A DNA stretch of 6,187 nt from SOIA01 sp050116035 (GCA_050116035.1 JASFPJ010000209.1:1-6187), one strand, 5' to 3'; shown: positions 1 through 5,841, counted from the first letter of the stretch. The notes: generated by a model from the letters alone, not told the origin. Translations and numbers: made by a program.

Positions 1-509
1 ATCGCCTGGGCCGCATCTTCAATCACGAATAGTTCATACTTTTTGGCCAGAGCGAGGACCGGAGTCATATCGACACACTGCCCGTAGAGATGGACAGGTA
101 TTATGGCCTTAATAGATGAAACATCCGGATTTTTGGCTAGTCTATCGAGAAGTTCTGCCAATTTTTCTGTGTCCAGGTTGTAGCTTTTCTCTTCGATATC
201 ACAGAAAATCGGTCTTGCTTTTATTCTGGCTACCGCGCCTGCTGTTGCAAAAAAAGTAAAAGGAGTCGTGACGACCGCATCATTCTCTCCCAAGTCAAAC
301 GCCATCAATGAAATGATCAACGCATCCGAGCCAGAGGATACGCCAACTGCGTGTTTAGTCCGGCTGTATGCGGCAATTTCTTGCTCCAGCGCCTCGACTT
401 CAGAGCCTAAGACAAATTTCTGAGAGGAGATCACCTCCAGGATTTTTTGATCAATCTCCTCCTGAATACTCTTGTACTGCGCTTTTAAATCTAAAGATGG
501 AATATTCAT
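1..509 (-). CDS. DegT/DnrJ/EryC1/StrS family sugar aminotransferase (N-terminal part, cut by window edge)
   Basis: This is the first 169 residues of a PLP-dependent nucleotide-sugar aminotransferase. Family members transfer an amino group, usually from glutamate, to a keto-sugar nucleotide to make amino sugars for surface polysaccharide. The protein begins MNIPSLDLKAQY, a typical opening for the family. It shows the phosphate-binding SSGSDAL (residues 58-64), the TPFTFFATA strand (82-90), VHLYGQ (139-144) and EDAAQA (164-169), whose Asp binds the pyridine nitrogen. The Schiff-base Lys is expected near residue 190 and lies off the window, so activity cannot be confirmed. I chose ATG 509 because GAGGAAGAG precedes it closely. 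An in-frame ATG at 530 has no ribosome-binding site and would be almost leaderless given the promoter at 540-568. It lies downstream of a NusG paralogue, which suggests a polysaccharide operon running left. The exact sugar substrate cannot be told; a WbpE/WlbC-type UDP-3-keto-sugar role is one possibility. Confidence 0.93.
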   Translation of the reverse strand, partial: MNIPSLDLKAQYKSIQEEIDQKILEVISSQKFVLGSEVEALEQEIAAYSRTKHAVGVSSGSDALIISLMAFDLGENDAVVTTPFTFFATAGAVARIKARPIFCDIEEKSYNLDTEKLAELLDRLAKNPDVSSIKAIIPVHLYGQCVDMTPVLALAKKYELFVIEDAAQA

Positions 510-539
510 CGGCTCTTCCTCTTTTTTCATTAATTTAGC

Positions 540-568
540 ACTGTATTGGAAAGGCGAAAAATTGTCAA
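540..568 (-). promoter_or_regulatory. Candidate sigma-70 promoter for the aminotransferase operon
   Basis: On the minus strand a perfect -35 TTGACA (563-568) is followed, after a 17-bp spacer, by TACAGT (540-545). TACAGT matches the -10 consensus at four of six positions, including the three most conserved. Transcription would start near 533, leaving a leader of about 24 nt that carries the ribosome-binding site for ATG 509. The promoter lies between the decayed palindromic element and the gene, so the aminotransferase may be transcribed independently of the NusG paralogue. Confidence 0.5.
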
Positions 569-585
569 CAGGTCATGTAAACCAA

Positions 586-671
586 TGGGTTCGGGCTCGA
601 CATTAGACGTCTTTAACTGGAGTCAGACCTTGTCCTGAACCTAAATACTTCTGATATCCAGTCCTGACGCC
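586..671. repeat. Palindromic REP/MITE-like element, copy 1 (decayed)
   Basis: This is a diverged, same-orientation copy of the element at 1212-1296, offset by 626 bp. The left arm (586-609) matches the other copy at about 20 of 24 bases. The interior 610-641 matches at 29 of 32. The right arm (650-671) still aligns at about 16 of 22. Because the two arms have decayed separately, the stem is now imperfect. It lies in the gap between the NusG paralogue stop and the aminotransferase promoter. I see no transposase here, so it is probably non-autonomous. Confidence 0.7.
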
Positions 672-683
672 AATTCATTCAAT

Positions 684-1166
684 TTATTTTACAACCTTTT
701 TCAATTTTTCTTTTTCGATGATCAACTGGGCCTGATAGGTTACATAATTAAGAAGAATCAATACTCTCTCTTTAGCTGTCAGTTCTTTTTTGAAGACTCC
801 TCTCAATCCCTTCAAGGGTCCCTCCACGACTTCAATCTCGTCACCGACTTCAGGTTTTTCTCCGTACTTATCGATCTCGATGAGACCGTTCACTTCTCGG
901 GATTTAATCTCATGGATGACTTCATCGGGAATGGGCACAGGAATCTCTCTGACTCCGACCACTCTTTTGACGCCGCGTGTGTATTTCACCAGCCGATACT
1001 GATCAGGAAAATCGAAAGAGATAAACTCATATCCAGGAAAAAAGGGTTTGATCCGGTCCTCGTGCAAGTATTTGGGATTATAAATCTCGATTCCTCCTTC
1101 TGTGAATAATCTCTCCACCTGAAATTCTTTTTTGGGCTTCGTGTTAATGACGTACCAGTTTTTCAT
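684..1166 (-). CDS. NusG-family transcription antiterminator (RfaH/UpxY/LoaP-type paralogue)
   Basis: A 160-residue NusG paralogue. Residues 3-92 form the NGN domain that binds the RNA polymerase clamp: it opens WYVINTKPKKEFQVERLF, has FFPGYEFISFD near 42-52 and VKYTRGVKRVVG near 60-71. Residues 106-150 form the KOW domain (VGDEIEVVEGPLKGLRGVF, then a basic C-terminus). Paralogues of this class are recruited to specific long operons, mostly for capsule, O-antigen or secondary metabolites, and suppress termination there. The short length and position directly upstream of a sugar aminotransferase favour the specialised class over housekeeping NusG, which normally lies in a secE-nusG-rplK cluster absent here. 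ATG 1166 has AAAGG six bases upstream. The gene is bracketed by two copies of an 85-bp palindromic element. I see no ops-like motif downstream, so the recruitment site is unknown. The choice among RfaH, UpxY and LoaP cannot be settled by eye. Confidence 0.9.
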   Translation of the reverse strand: MKNWYVINTKPKKEFQVERLFTEGGIEIYNPKYLHEDRIKPFFPGYEFISFDFPDQYRLVKYTRGVKRVVGVREIPVPIPDEVIHEIKSREVNGLIEIDKYGEKPEVGDEIEVVEGPLKGLRGVFKKELTAKERVLILLNYVTYQAQLIIEKEKLKKVVK

Positions 1167-1211
1167 CTTTACCTTTCATTCACGAGGCTTACCATCTATC
1201 CATTAAATAAA

Positions 1212-1296
1212 GGGGTCAGGGCTCGACATTAGACATCTTTAACTGGAACCAAACCTTGTCCTGAACCCGATCTGTCTAATGTCGAGCCCTGGCCCC
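1212..1296. repeat. Palindromic REP/MITE-like element, copy 2 (24-bp inverted arms)
   Basis: The left arm 1212-1235 and right arm 1273-1296 are reverse complements at 23 of 24 positions, separated by a 37-nt interior. The innermost 17 bases, GGGCTCGACATTAGACA, pair perfectly. The design resembles the paired palindromes mobilised in trans by Y1/IS200-like (RAYT) transposases, but no such gene is in the window. It lies between the nitrilase stop and the NusG-paralogue start. Read in the minus direction, the stem is followed by CTTTATTT, so it could also act as a weak terminator for the nitrilase transcript. Confidence 0.85.
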
Positions 1297-1332
1297 ATTT
1301 TATAGCAAAGCATCCTACTCTTTTCCATACAA

Positions 1333-2157
1333 TCAGTCAAGCAAGCCAAAACCACGATAGAAATCAGGCCGTCTGTCCTGGAGAAAGTGTTTCTTGGCTG
1401 GAGTTTGAGGAATCTGGCTGAAGTCGCAGTCCGCATACAGGATGATATCTTCTTCCTGGGGCGCTTGCGCAATGACTCGGCCGTGTGGATCGACGACAAA
1501 AGATTCACCTGAGAAATGGACGACTTCCTCTTTGCCGACACGGTTAACGAGTGCGGCAAAATATCCGTTCTGGAAAGCCGCAACCTGAAGTTCCGCTTCG
1601 AATATCCCTTCTGTCCACTCCCCCAACGCGCCGGCTTGAGGGACAATAACTATCTCCGCCCCTTGAAGGCCGAGGGTTCTCATGTATTCCGGAAAATGAC
1701 GGTCATAGCAGATGGCGATCCCAATGCGTCCGGCTTGGGTCTCATAAACGAAATTTTTATTTTCGCCCGGGGCATAATATCCTCTTTCATGGAATCCCGG
1801 TCCTTCCATGATATGAACCATCCGCGTGACACCAAGGAGTGTCCCATCTGCATCGATGATAGGAGAGGCATCATATGTTTTTTCTCCATCTCTCTCAAAC
1901 ACATTCAACACCGCAACCACACCGTATTGTTTCGCCAGGCTGGAAAACTGTTCGGTCGTCGGACCGGGGATAGGCTCGGCTCTGTCCAAACCGTCTGCTG
2001 CGGCAGGGATCTGTGGCAGGAAAGGAGAGAAAGCGAGCTCCGCATAAGCGATTAATTCGGCTCCGGCTTTTGCGGCTTTATGAAAAGAGTTGATTCCTCG
2101 CTTAAGGTTCTGCTTATAATTTGAAGTGGCGTGCTGCTGGATCAATGCAATTTTCAT
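1333..2157 (-). CDS. Nitrilase-superfamily carbon-nitrogen hydrolase (N-carbamoylputrescine amidase-like), catalytic Lys replaced
   Basis: A full-length 274-residue member of the nitrilase superfamily, which hydrolyses amides, N-carbamoyl compounds or nitriles in the cytoplasm with a Glu-Lys-Cys centre. The general-base Glu is E40 (in AYAEL), the nucleophile is C150 (in AICYDRHFPE), and the accessory Glu is E124 (in GFHERGYY). The C-terminus keeps the family RRPxxY signature (262-267). Order and spacing match N-carbamoylputrescine amidase, in which a YRKSHIPDGPGY-type segment carries the catalytic Lys. Here that segment reads TRMVHIMEGPGF, so M113 occupies the Lys position. I checked the codon (ATG at 1819-1821) in the DNA. 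There is no polyamine or pyrimidine gene nearby to name a substrate. ATG 2157 follows AAGGAGAG at good spacing. The protein may be an inactive homologue or a subfamily with altered chemistry; calling it aguB would be unsafe. Confidence 0.9.
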   Translation of the reverse strand: MKIALIQQHATSNYKQNLKRGINSFHKAAKAGAELIAYAELAFSPFLPQIPAAADGLDRAEPIPGPTTEQFSSLAKQYGVVAVLNVFERDGEKTYDASPIIDADGTLLGVTRMVHIMEGPGFHERGYYAPGENKNFVYETQAGRIGIAICYDRHFPEYMRTLGLQGAEIVIVPQAGALGEWTEGIFEAELQVAAFQNGYFAALVNRVGKEEVVHFSGESFVVDPHGRVIAQAPQEEDIILYADCDFSQIPQTPAKKHFLQDRRPDFYRGFGLLD

Positions 2158-2260
2158 GCGACTCTCCTTATTTAGAGTAAATTTCCTGTTCTAACCTTGG
2201 CTTCATACTCCTCCTAAACTCAGTCAGCAACTCTTATTGATCCCTCTCATCTCCCTGGAT

Positions 2261-2290
2261 ATCATATAAAATTTCGCAGACTTTTGTAAA
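2261..2290 (-). promoter_or_regulatory. Candidate promoter for the nitrilase gene
   Basis: On the minus strand TTTACA (2285-2290) and TATGAT (2261-2266) each match the sigma-70 boxes at five of six positions, with an 18-bp spacer. Transcription would start near 2254, giving a leader of roughly 97 nt before ATG 2157. Confidence 0.5.
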
Positions 2291-2403
2291 CAGAAAAGAG
2301 AGAAAAGCCTCTTTTTTGTTTTCTCAGCTTGCCCTCTTTCTACCATTCTAAATTCTACTGATGACTATCCAATCCTTTCTTCGATTTGTATTATAGAGCC
2401 AAT

Positions 2404-2432
2404 TTGACAATAAATTTTTCCAGTGATAGTGT
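2404..2432 (+). promoter_or_regulatory. Candidate extended -10 promoter for the small membrane-protein gene
   Basis: A perfect -35 TTGACA (2404-2409) is followed after 17 bp by TAGTGT (2427-2432). TAGTGT keeps the T, A and final T of the -10 box and is preceded by TG at 2424-2425 as in extended -10 promoters. Transcription would start near 2439, about 60 nt before the ATG. Confidence 0.42.
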
Positions 2433-2498
2433 GAGCGCGAAAATCAAGGGAAGGTAATTTCCATTTTAAAAATCAGAATTCGTTAAAAGGGGGATAAA

Positions 2499-2912
2499 AT
2501 GGAAATGTTTAAAGAACAGCAGAAAAAGGGGAAAGGCAGATTAATAAAAACATTTCTTGTATTGATGATCTTTTCCAGTTTTTTTATAGCTCTCAATGAA
2601 ATTGTCTATCTTATTTCTAATAAAGTACTCTTTAAATCTTTATCGCCGACTCAGATCATTGAGGGAATAGCGAACATATCTTCTGCGCTGATCGTAGTCG
2701 ATTTTATTTTAAACCTTGCGGTCATCGTATTCGCCATAGCCATCTGGAAAAGAAAAATATGGGGGCTCTATGCCTATGGAGGCTATATCATTGTAATGAA
2801 TTTCATATTGCCTCTTATCGCAGGTGTACCAGCCTCGAGCCTCATACCGGGATTAATAGCGCTTGTTATCTGGGGAACGATTGCTTATTCGTTATGGAGT
2901 GAATACGCCTAA
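2499..2912 (+). CDS. Small four-helix integral membrane protein, function unknown
   Basis: A 137-residue protein that I do not recognise. It has a short basic N-terminus (residues 5-18, rich in Lys) and then four predicted membrane helices at about 15-39, 60-83, 87-109 and 113-133. A conspicuous WKRKIWGLYAYGGY junction (83-96) joins helices 2 and 3. Basic residues in the N-terminus and in the helix 2-3 loop suggest both face the cytoplasm, with both termini inside. There is no signal peptide separate from helix 1 and no Cys. ATG 2499 follows AAGGGGG closely, a strong ribosome-binding site. It is the only plus-strand gene in the window, has its own promoter candidate, and converges on the beta-propeller gene 44 bp away with no obvious terminator hairpin between them. 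No neighbour suggests a role. Strong initiation signals and sensible topology make it a real gene. Confidence 0.85.
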   Translation: MEMFKEQQKKGKGRLIKTFLVLMIFSSFFIALNEIVYLISNKVLFKSLSPTQIIEGIANISSALIVVDFILNLAVIVFAIAIWKRKIWGLYAYGGYIIVMNFILPLIAGVPASSLIPGLIALVIWGTIAYSLWSEYA

Positions 2913-2956
2913 GGGATAAGGGGGATAAGGGAACAAGCTATTTTTTTCGAGAGGGT

Positions 2957-3988
2957 TTAATTGATATCGGTAATGTGCAACTCCCAATTTACTGTTTCTT
3001 CATTAAATACGAGTTGATAAAACCTATCTTCGTAAAAAGAAAAGGGACAAAGGTGTTCCGGATTCATCTCTCTCACAGGAAGGAATGTTTTTTTTAAAAG
3101 ACTGCCTTTTATATCAAATATCAGCACTTCATTCTCATTGGATTCCTTTTTAAAAGTCAAAACATAAATTTTATCATCTTGAACACTGAAATTTCGTATG
3201 GCCGGGAAGTGTTTCGGAAGATTGAGGTTTTTTATCATATAACTCGCACCTCGTTGAAACTTGATCTTGAAATGCTCATGAATTTCATCAATGAAACTTG
3301 ATGGGATTTTGAATTTTTCAGAATTGTGTTCTATGGTAAAGAGTTTATTTCCTTGGACATCAAAGACATGAATGGCGAATAGAGGGGCATCTCCTCTCGC
3401 GAGATATATTCTATCCTTATAGACTGATACGAATAACGTATCTGATGCCCTGTCAAAAAAATTGGCTTGTTCTCGGCTTTGCAGATTAAACCAGTAATCA
3501 CAGTTCAGGATTTCATTTTTCTTATTCAGATCAGTGTCAAAAAGAGTCACAGATAATTTTCCTCCTTTTTGAGGAAGAAAACCCAATAGTTGATCACCCA
3601 GAGAAAGGAATTTGGCATTGATTCCATATGGCAATTTTATTTCACGAATAAAATCACCTTTCCTCGTAAAATAAGAGAGGCGGCTCGTGCTGTTGGCCGC
3701 GATGTGACCCGGATTCACGGAGAGAACAAGCCCGCGCTCCTTGAGATTCATGTTGGCCTGTATGACATGGAATTCTCCTGGCCCCATCCCTTCTCTGCCA
3801 ATTTTATTTATCAGACTGTAATCATCCAATGAATACAAATAAACATGCGGATAGTCTGAAATGATCATCTGGTCATTATCCACAATGAGATATCTTGGAT
3901 CGAGCAAGTCAAAAAACGTGTGTATTTTTTCTGCATAAAGGAATGAAACACACAAGAGAACACCCACGATAGGAACAATTTTTTTCAT
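2957..3988 (-). CDS. Secreted six-bladed beta-propeller protein
   Basis: A 343-residue exported protein with a signal peptide (MKKIVPIVGVLLCVSFLYA, probable cleavage after residue 19). C13 is not in a good lipobox, so it is probably not a lipoprotein. The mature part shows six repeats, each opening with a D-x-hydrophobic strand and ending in a hydrophobic-F/Y-D pattern. They start near residues 38, 86, 132, 192, 272 and 321. The first ends in GREGMGPGEF (64-73), a motif common in the NHL-like 6-bladed beta-propeller proteins of Bacteroidota and Aminicenantes. Such proteins are scaffolds for binding peptides, sugars or partners; no catalytic residues can be named. ATG 3988 has GGAG about nine bases upstream. 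It follows the radical SAM gene in the same direction, but 383 bp of repeats and hairpins separate them, so co-transcription is unlikely. Confidence 0.85.
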   Translation of the reverse strand: MKKIVPIVGVLLCVSFLYAEKIHTFFDLLDPRYLIVDNDQMIISDYPHVYLYSLDDYSLINKIGREGMGPGEFHVIQANMNLKERGLVLSVNPGHIAANSTSRLSYFTRKGDFIREIKLPYGINAKFLSLGDQLLGFLPQKGGKLSVTLFDTDLNKKNEILNCDYWFNLQSREQANFFDRASDTLFVSVYKDRIYLARGDAPLFAIHVFDVQGNKLFTIEHNSEKFKIPSSFIDEIHEHFKIKFQRGASYMIKNLNLPKHFPAIRNFSVQDDKIYVLTFKKESNENEVLIFDIKGSLLKKTFLPVREMNPEHLCPFSFYEDRFYQLVFNEETVNWELHITDIN

Positions 3989-4133
3989 TTTTCAATTCTC
4001 CGGCTTTAGCCATTTAATAACGATGTTTTATTGTTTAAGACCGCTCTTCGTTAAAGAAATTGCTAATGTCTCTTTAGTTGTAAAGATGCAATACAAAGAA
4101 AAAAGGTTTATTCTCTCTTAAAAGAAAAATCAT

Positions 4134-4164
4134 AAGAAAAATTCAATCTCTTTTTATGAGATTG
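4134..4164 (-). terminator. Terminator-like hairpin at the edge of the tandem repeat
   Basis: On the minus strand CAATCTC pairs perfectly with GAGATTG around a 7-nt loop (4144-4164), followed by AATTTTTCTTA. The left stem arm is the terminal CAATCTC commonly seen at the end of this repeat family. It would stop leftward transcripts that pass the repeat before they enter the beta-propeller gene. Confidence 0.4.
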
Positions 4165-4313
4165 CCACGTCACTTCGTTCCTCGCAATGACAGGCAAGTG
4201 ATATTGCCACGTCACTTCGTTCCTCGCAATGACAGGCAAGTGATAATGCCACGTCACTTCGTTCTTCGCAATGAAAGGCGAGTGAAATTACCGCGCTTCG
4301 CCCGCAATGACAC
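4161..4313. repeat. Four tandem copies of a 42-bp palindromic repeat
   Basis: Copies begin at 4161, 4203, 4245 and 4287, an exact 42-bp period. Copies 1 and 2 are nearly identical, copy 3 has a few changes, and copy 4 is shortened to about 27 bp (ATTACCGCGCTTCG, then CCCGCAATGAC). Each unit has ATTGC and GCAAT ends around a CACGTCACTTCGTTCCTC core, joined by ACAGGCAAGTGAT-type linkers. This is the dispersed repeat usually seen as TCATTGCGAGNNNCGAAG, then GTGGCAATC, in many bacterial genomes. Units abut without variable spacers, so this is not CRISPR. Confidence 0.9.
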
Positions 4314-4332
4314 ATTTATCTTCAGTATCATT

Positions 4333-4359
4333 AATAAAAGTGCTTCTAAGAAAAGAAGC
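4333..4359 (-). terminator. Probable terminator of the radical SAM gene
   Basis: On the minus strand, 12 bases past the stop codon, GCTTCT (4354-4359) pairs perfectly with AGAAGC (4342-4347) around a 6-nt loop, followed by ACTTTTATT. The six-base-pair stem is modest but the position and T-rich tail fit intrinsic termination. The stem is preceded by GGGGACAG, which resembles palindrome ends of Y1-transposase elements, so it may be a repeat relic. Confidence 0.5.
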
Positions 4360-4371
4360 CTGTCCCCTTTT

Positions 4372-5667
4372 TTAAGGGACGACGTCTGTGTATTTAGCCA
4401 GGAAGGCAGAGCGATCGAAAATTTCCTGGAGTGTGATCCCGTTTCTTTGGATACTCTTGAATATATCAGCAATTCTTTCCTGCACGATTCCCACATGCAG
4501 CCTCATGAGTTGACAGTACTGGTAGGTCCTTTCTTTAGATCCGGCAAGAACCTGAACCGGACACCTTCCCCCGCAGTAGAAATGGACTCCACATTCAGGA
4601 CAGCCCAACCATTCTTTGTATTCGACCAGTGAATTCAAATCATATTCATCAATATTGAGTCTTCTGTGTTCATCCAGCCCCCCGATCGCATGGGAAGACG
4701 GAAGGTCCGCACAGGAATAGACCTTTCCTGAAACGACATCATAGTTTTTGGCCAGCTCTACACCACACGCGGTATGCCCTCTTTCTGTGGATGTCAACAA
4801 AAAAAGAATGAGCTCATTAATGTGAGCGATGGGGAGAAGTTCTCCGCCTGAGATCTTCTGGACGTAGATGTCCATGACACTTTCGAGATCCTGGCCATAC
4901 TGCCTCACGAAATACGGAAAATCCTGGAAAGGTTCCCGTTCTTCAGCCCAATGCCAGAAAAAATGGTTGACCAACCCTTCTTCGGACAATCTCATGAATT
5001 CTTCAAAGCAGTTGAGCAAAGATTGCTCTTCCCGGATAGTGGACCAATGCAGTATGTTTCCTCTATAGACCGAAGTGAATTCTCTGAGATTATCCCTAAT
5101 TTTACTGAGCTGGGTTCCCTGACGGACGCGATTATGCTGTTCTTCATCACCATCAATCGAAACAGAGTACAGCCAGATATCTTTCATGAACTCCGGATAG
5201 GTAGCCATTGTATCAATCAAGAGTTCTCCATTCGTATAAACCATGAATCTGAATCTATCTGTTCCATGGGAATCTCTGAGAATTCTCCAAGTTCTTTCCA
5301 TCTTGTCGGAAGCCAGGAAGGGTTCTCCTCCATAAAAACACACAGTGATCGTCTGGCCGGAATGGCGGTTGGCGAGCTCTTTGATAATGAGTGCATCACG
5401 CTCTGGTTCGACATCCTGGGATGTGATGACTGTATTCCGAGGATCATCGCTCCCCATTGTGATCGCACTGTTGACACACCCTTTACACTGGGCATAACAA
5501 CGCCCCGTTATTGTCAGATGAATCATTATATCTTTATCGAGCTTGAGTATTTCTTTAGACAGAGGTGGTTTCCTATCGATCCTGACTGCACCATATCGAG
5601 ATAAATCATCAAATCCCGGATAACTCACGCTCGGAACAGGTTGAACAATTTCTCTCTTTTGTTTCAT
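4372..5667 (-). CDS. Radical SAM/SPASM domain enzyme (peptide or protein maturase class)
   Basis: A 431-residue iron-sulphur enzyme. The radical SAM motif is C57-x3-C61-x2-C64 (GRCYAQCKGCVN), which binds the [4Fe-4S] cluster that cleaves S-adenosylmethionine. The GGEP motif that contacts SAM is at 113-116, with YTNGELL (144-150) and SVSIDG (168-173) as barrel strands. The C-terminus is a complete SPASM domain: C301-x12-GxxxxC319, then C356-x2-C359-x5-C365-x3-C369 and C385. These seven Cys would bind two auxiliary clusters. SPASM enzymes include sulfatase maturases and RiPP maturases such as PqqE, acting in the cytoplasm on protein or peptide side chains. There is no sulfatase or clear precursor gene beside it, so the substrate is unknown. 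ATG 5667 has only a weak AGG at short spacing. GGAGGA lies 36 bases upstream, in front of a possible six-codon ORF. Catalytic and cluster ligands are all present. Confidence 0.93.
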   Translation of the reverse strand: MKQKREIVQPVPSVSYPGFDDLSRYGAVRIDRKPPLSKEILKLDKDIMIHLTITGRCYAQCKGCVNSAITMGSDDPRNTVITSQDVEPERDALIIKELANRHSGQTITVCFYGGEPFLASDKMERTWRILRDSHGTDRFRFMVYTNGELLIDTMATYPEFMKDIWLYSVSIDGDEEQHNRVRQGTQLSKIRDNLREFTSVYRGNILHWSTIREEQSLLNCFEEFMRLSEEGLVNHFFWHWAEEREPFQDFPYFVRQYGQDLESVMDIYVQKISGGELLPIAHINELILFLLTSTERGHTACGVELAKNYDVVSGKVYSCADLPSSHAIGGLDEHRRLNIDEYDLNSLVEYKEWLGCPECGVHFYCGGRCPVQVLAGSKERTYQYCQLMRLHVGIVQERIADIFKSIQRNGITLQEIFDRSAFLAKYTDVVP

Positions 5668-5670
5668 AAC

Positions 5671-5691
5671 CTATCTTTTAAAACCGATCAC
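5671..5691 (-). other. Possible six-codon leader ORF upstream of the radical SAM gene
   Basis: On the minus strand GGAGGA (5704-5709) is followed after 12 nt by GTG 5691, which opens a six-codon frame ending at TAG (5671-5673). The TAG is three bases before ATG 5667 and in the same frame. The spacing from GGAGGA to GTG is long and the peptide is tiny, so this is only a candidate. It is noted because the best ribosome-binding site in the region does not serve the annotated start. Confidence 0.15.
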
Positions 5692-5735
5692 TCTATTTTT
5701 TGTTCCTCCAAGAACAGCTCGCTCTAGAAGACAAT

Positions 5736-5765
5736 AACTTACACTAAAGGAAAATCTTGAGTCAA
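5736..5765 (-). promoter_or_regulatory. Weak promoter candidate for the radical SAM gene
   Basis: On the minus strand TTGACT (5760-5765) matches the -35 box at five of six positions. Eighteen bases later TAAGTT (5736-5741) matches the -10 box at only three of six. The position, about 70 bp before the start codon and downstream of a hairpin ending the previous gene, is sensible, but the -10 is poor. Confidence 0.25.
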
Positions 5766-5841
5766 TATTGAAGCATTAAACTTGAAAGGACGAACGTAAA
5801 TTCGCACGTCTTTTAATATTTTATGGTTGGAAATAAGAAAT

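Larger units (their letters stand above)
2158..2498. other. Divergent intergenic region between nitrilase and membrane-protein genes
   Basis: About 340 bp with no supportable gene on either strand. It is pyrimidine-rich on the plus strand around 2290-2390. It holds one promoter candidate for each flanking gene (2261-2290 minus, 2404-2432 plus). A lone TATAAT on the minus strand (2390-2395) has no convincing -35. Just upstream of the nitrilase start, ACTCT can pair with AGAGT over part of the ribosome-binding site, but a 5-bp stem is too short to call regulatory. Confidence 0.6.
3989..4371. other. Gene-free region with tandem repeat and hairpins
   Basis: This gap between the beta-propeller start and the radical SAM stop holds no convincing gene. 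From 3989 to about 4143 it is A+T-rich and must contain the beta-propeller promoter, though I find no clear box pair. From 4161 to 4313 it is a tandem palindromic repeat. Two terminator-like hairpins lie at 4134-4164 and 4333-4359. Confidence 0.6.

Noticed and set aside
510..683. RfaH-type ops element upstream of the aminotransferase
   Set aside because: I looked on the minus strand for GGCGGTAGCNT-like sequence and found none.
1516..2055. Plus-strand open frame of 179 codons opposite the nitrilase gene
   Set aside because: It is a shadow of the nitrilase coding frame, with no family features and no initiation signals.
2911..2947. Terminator between the convergent membrane-protein and beta-propeller genes
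   Set aside because: There is a T-run at 2941-2947 and a duplicated GGGATAAG, but no stem that would form a hairpin.
3949..3957. Lipobox in the beta-propeller signal peptide (C13)
   Set aside because: The residues before C13 read VLL, lacking the small residue needed at -1. Ordinary cleavage after LYA is more likely.
4161..4313. CRISPR array
   Set aside because: The copies abut with similar linkers and have no variable spacers. The sequence belongs to a dispersed palindromic repeat family, and no cas gene is present.
4156..4632. Plus-strand frame with a repeated RHFVPRND pattern, resembling a tandem-repeat protein
   Set aside because: It is the 42-bp DNA repeat read in frame, then runs antisense into the end of the radical SAM gene. 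There is no ribosome-binding site.
4951..5604. Plus-strand open frame of 217 codons
   Set aside because: It is entirely antisense to the radical SAM gene, whose motifs are unmistakable. The frame has no recognisable domain.
5746..5815. Small GTG-started frame of about 22 codons upstream of the radical SAM gene as a precursor peptide
   Set aside because: It has no good ribosome-binding site and no Cys, Gly-Gly or repeat motif typical of a maturase substrate, and it overlaps the promoter candidate.
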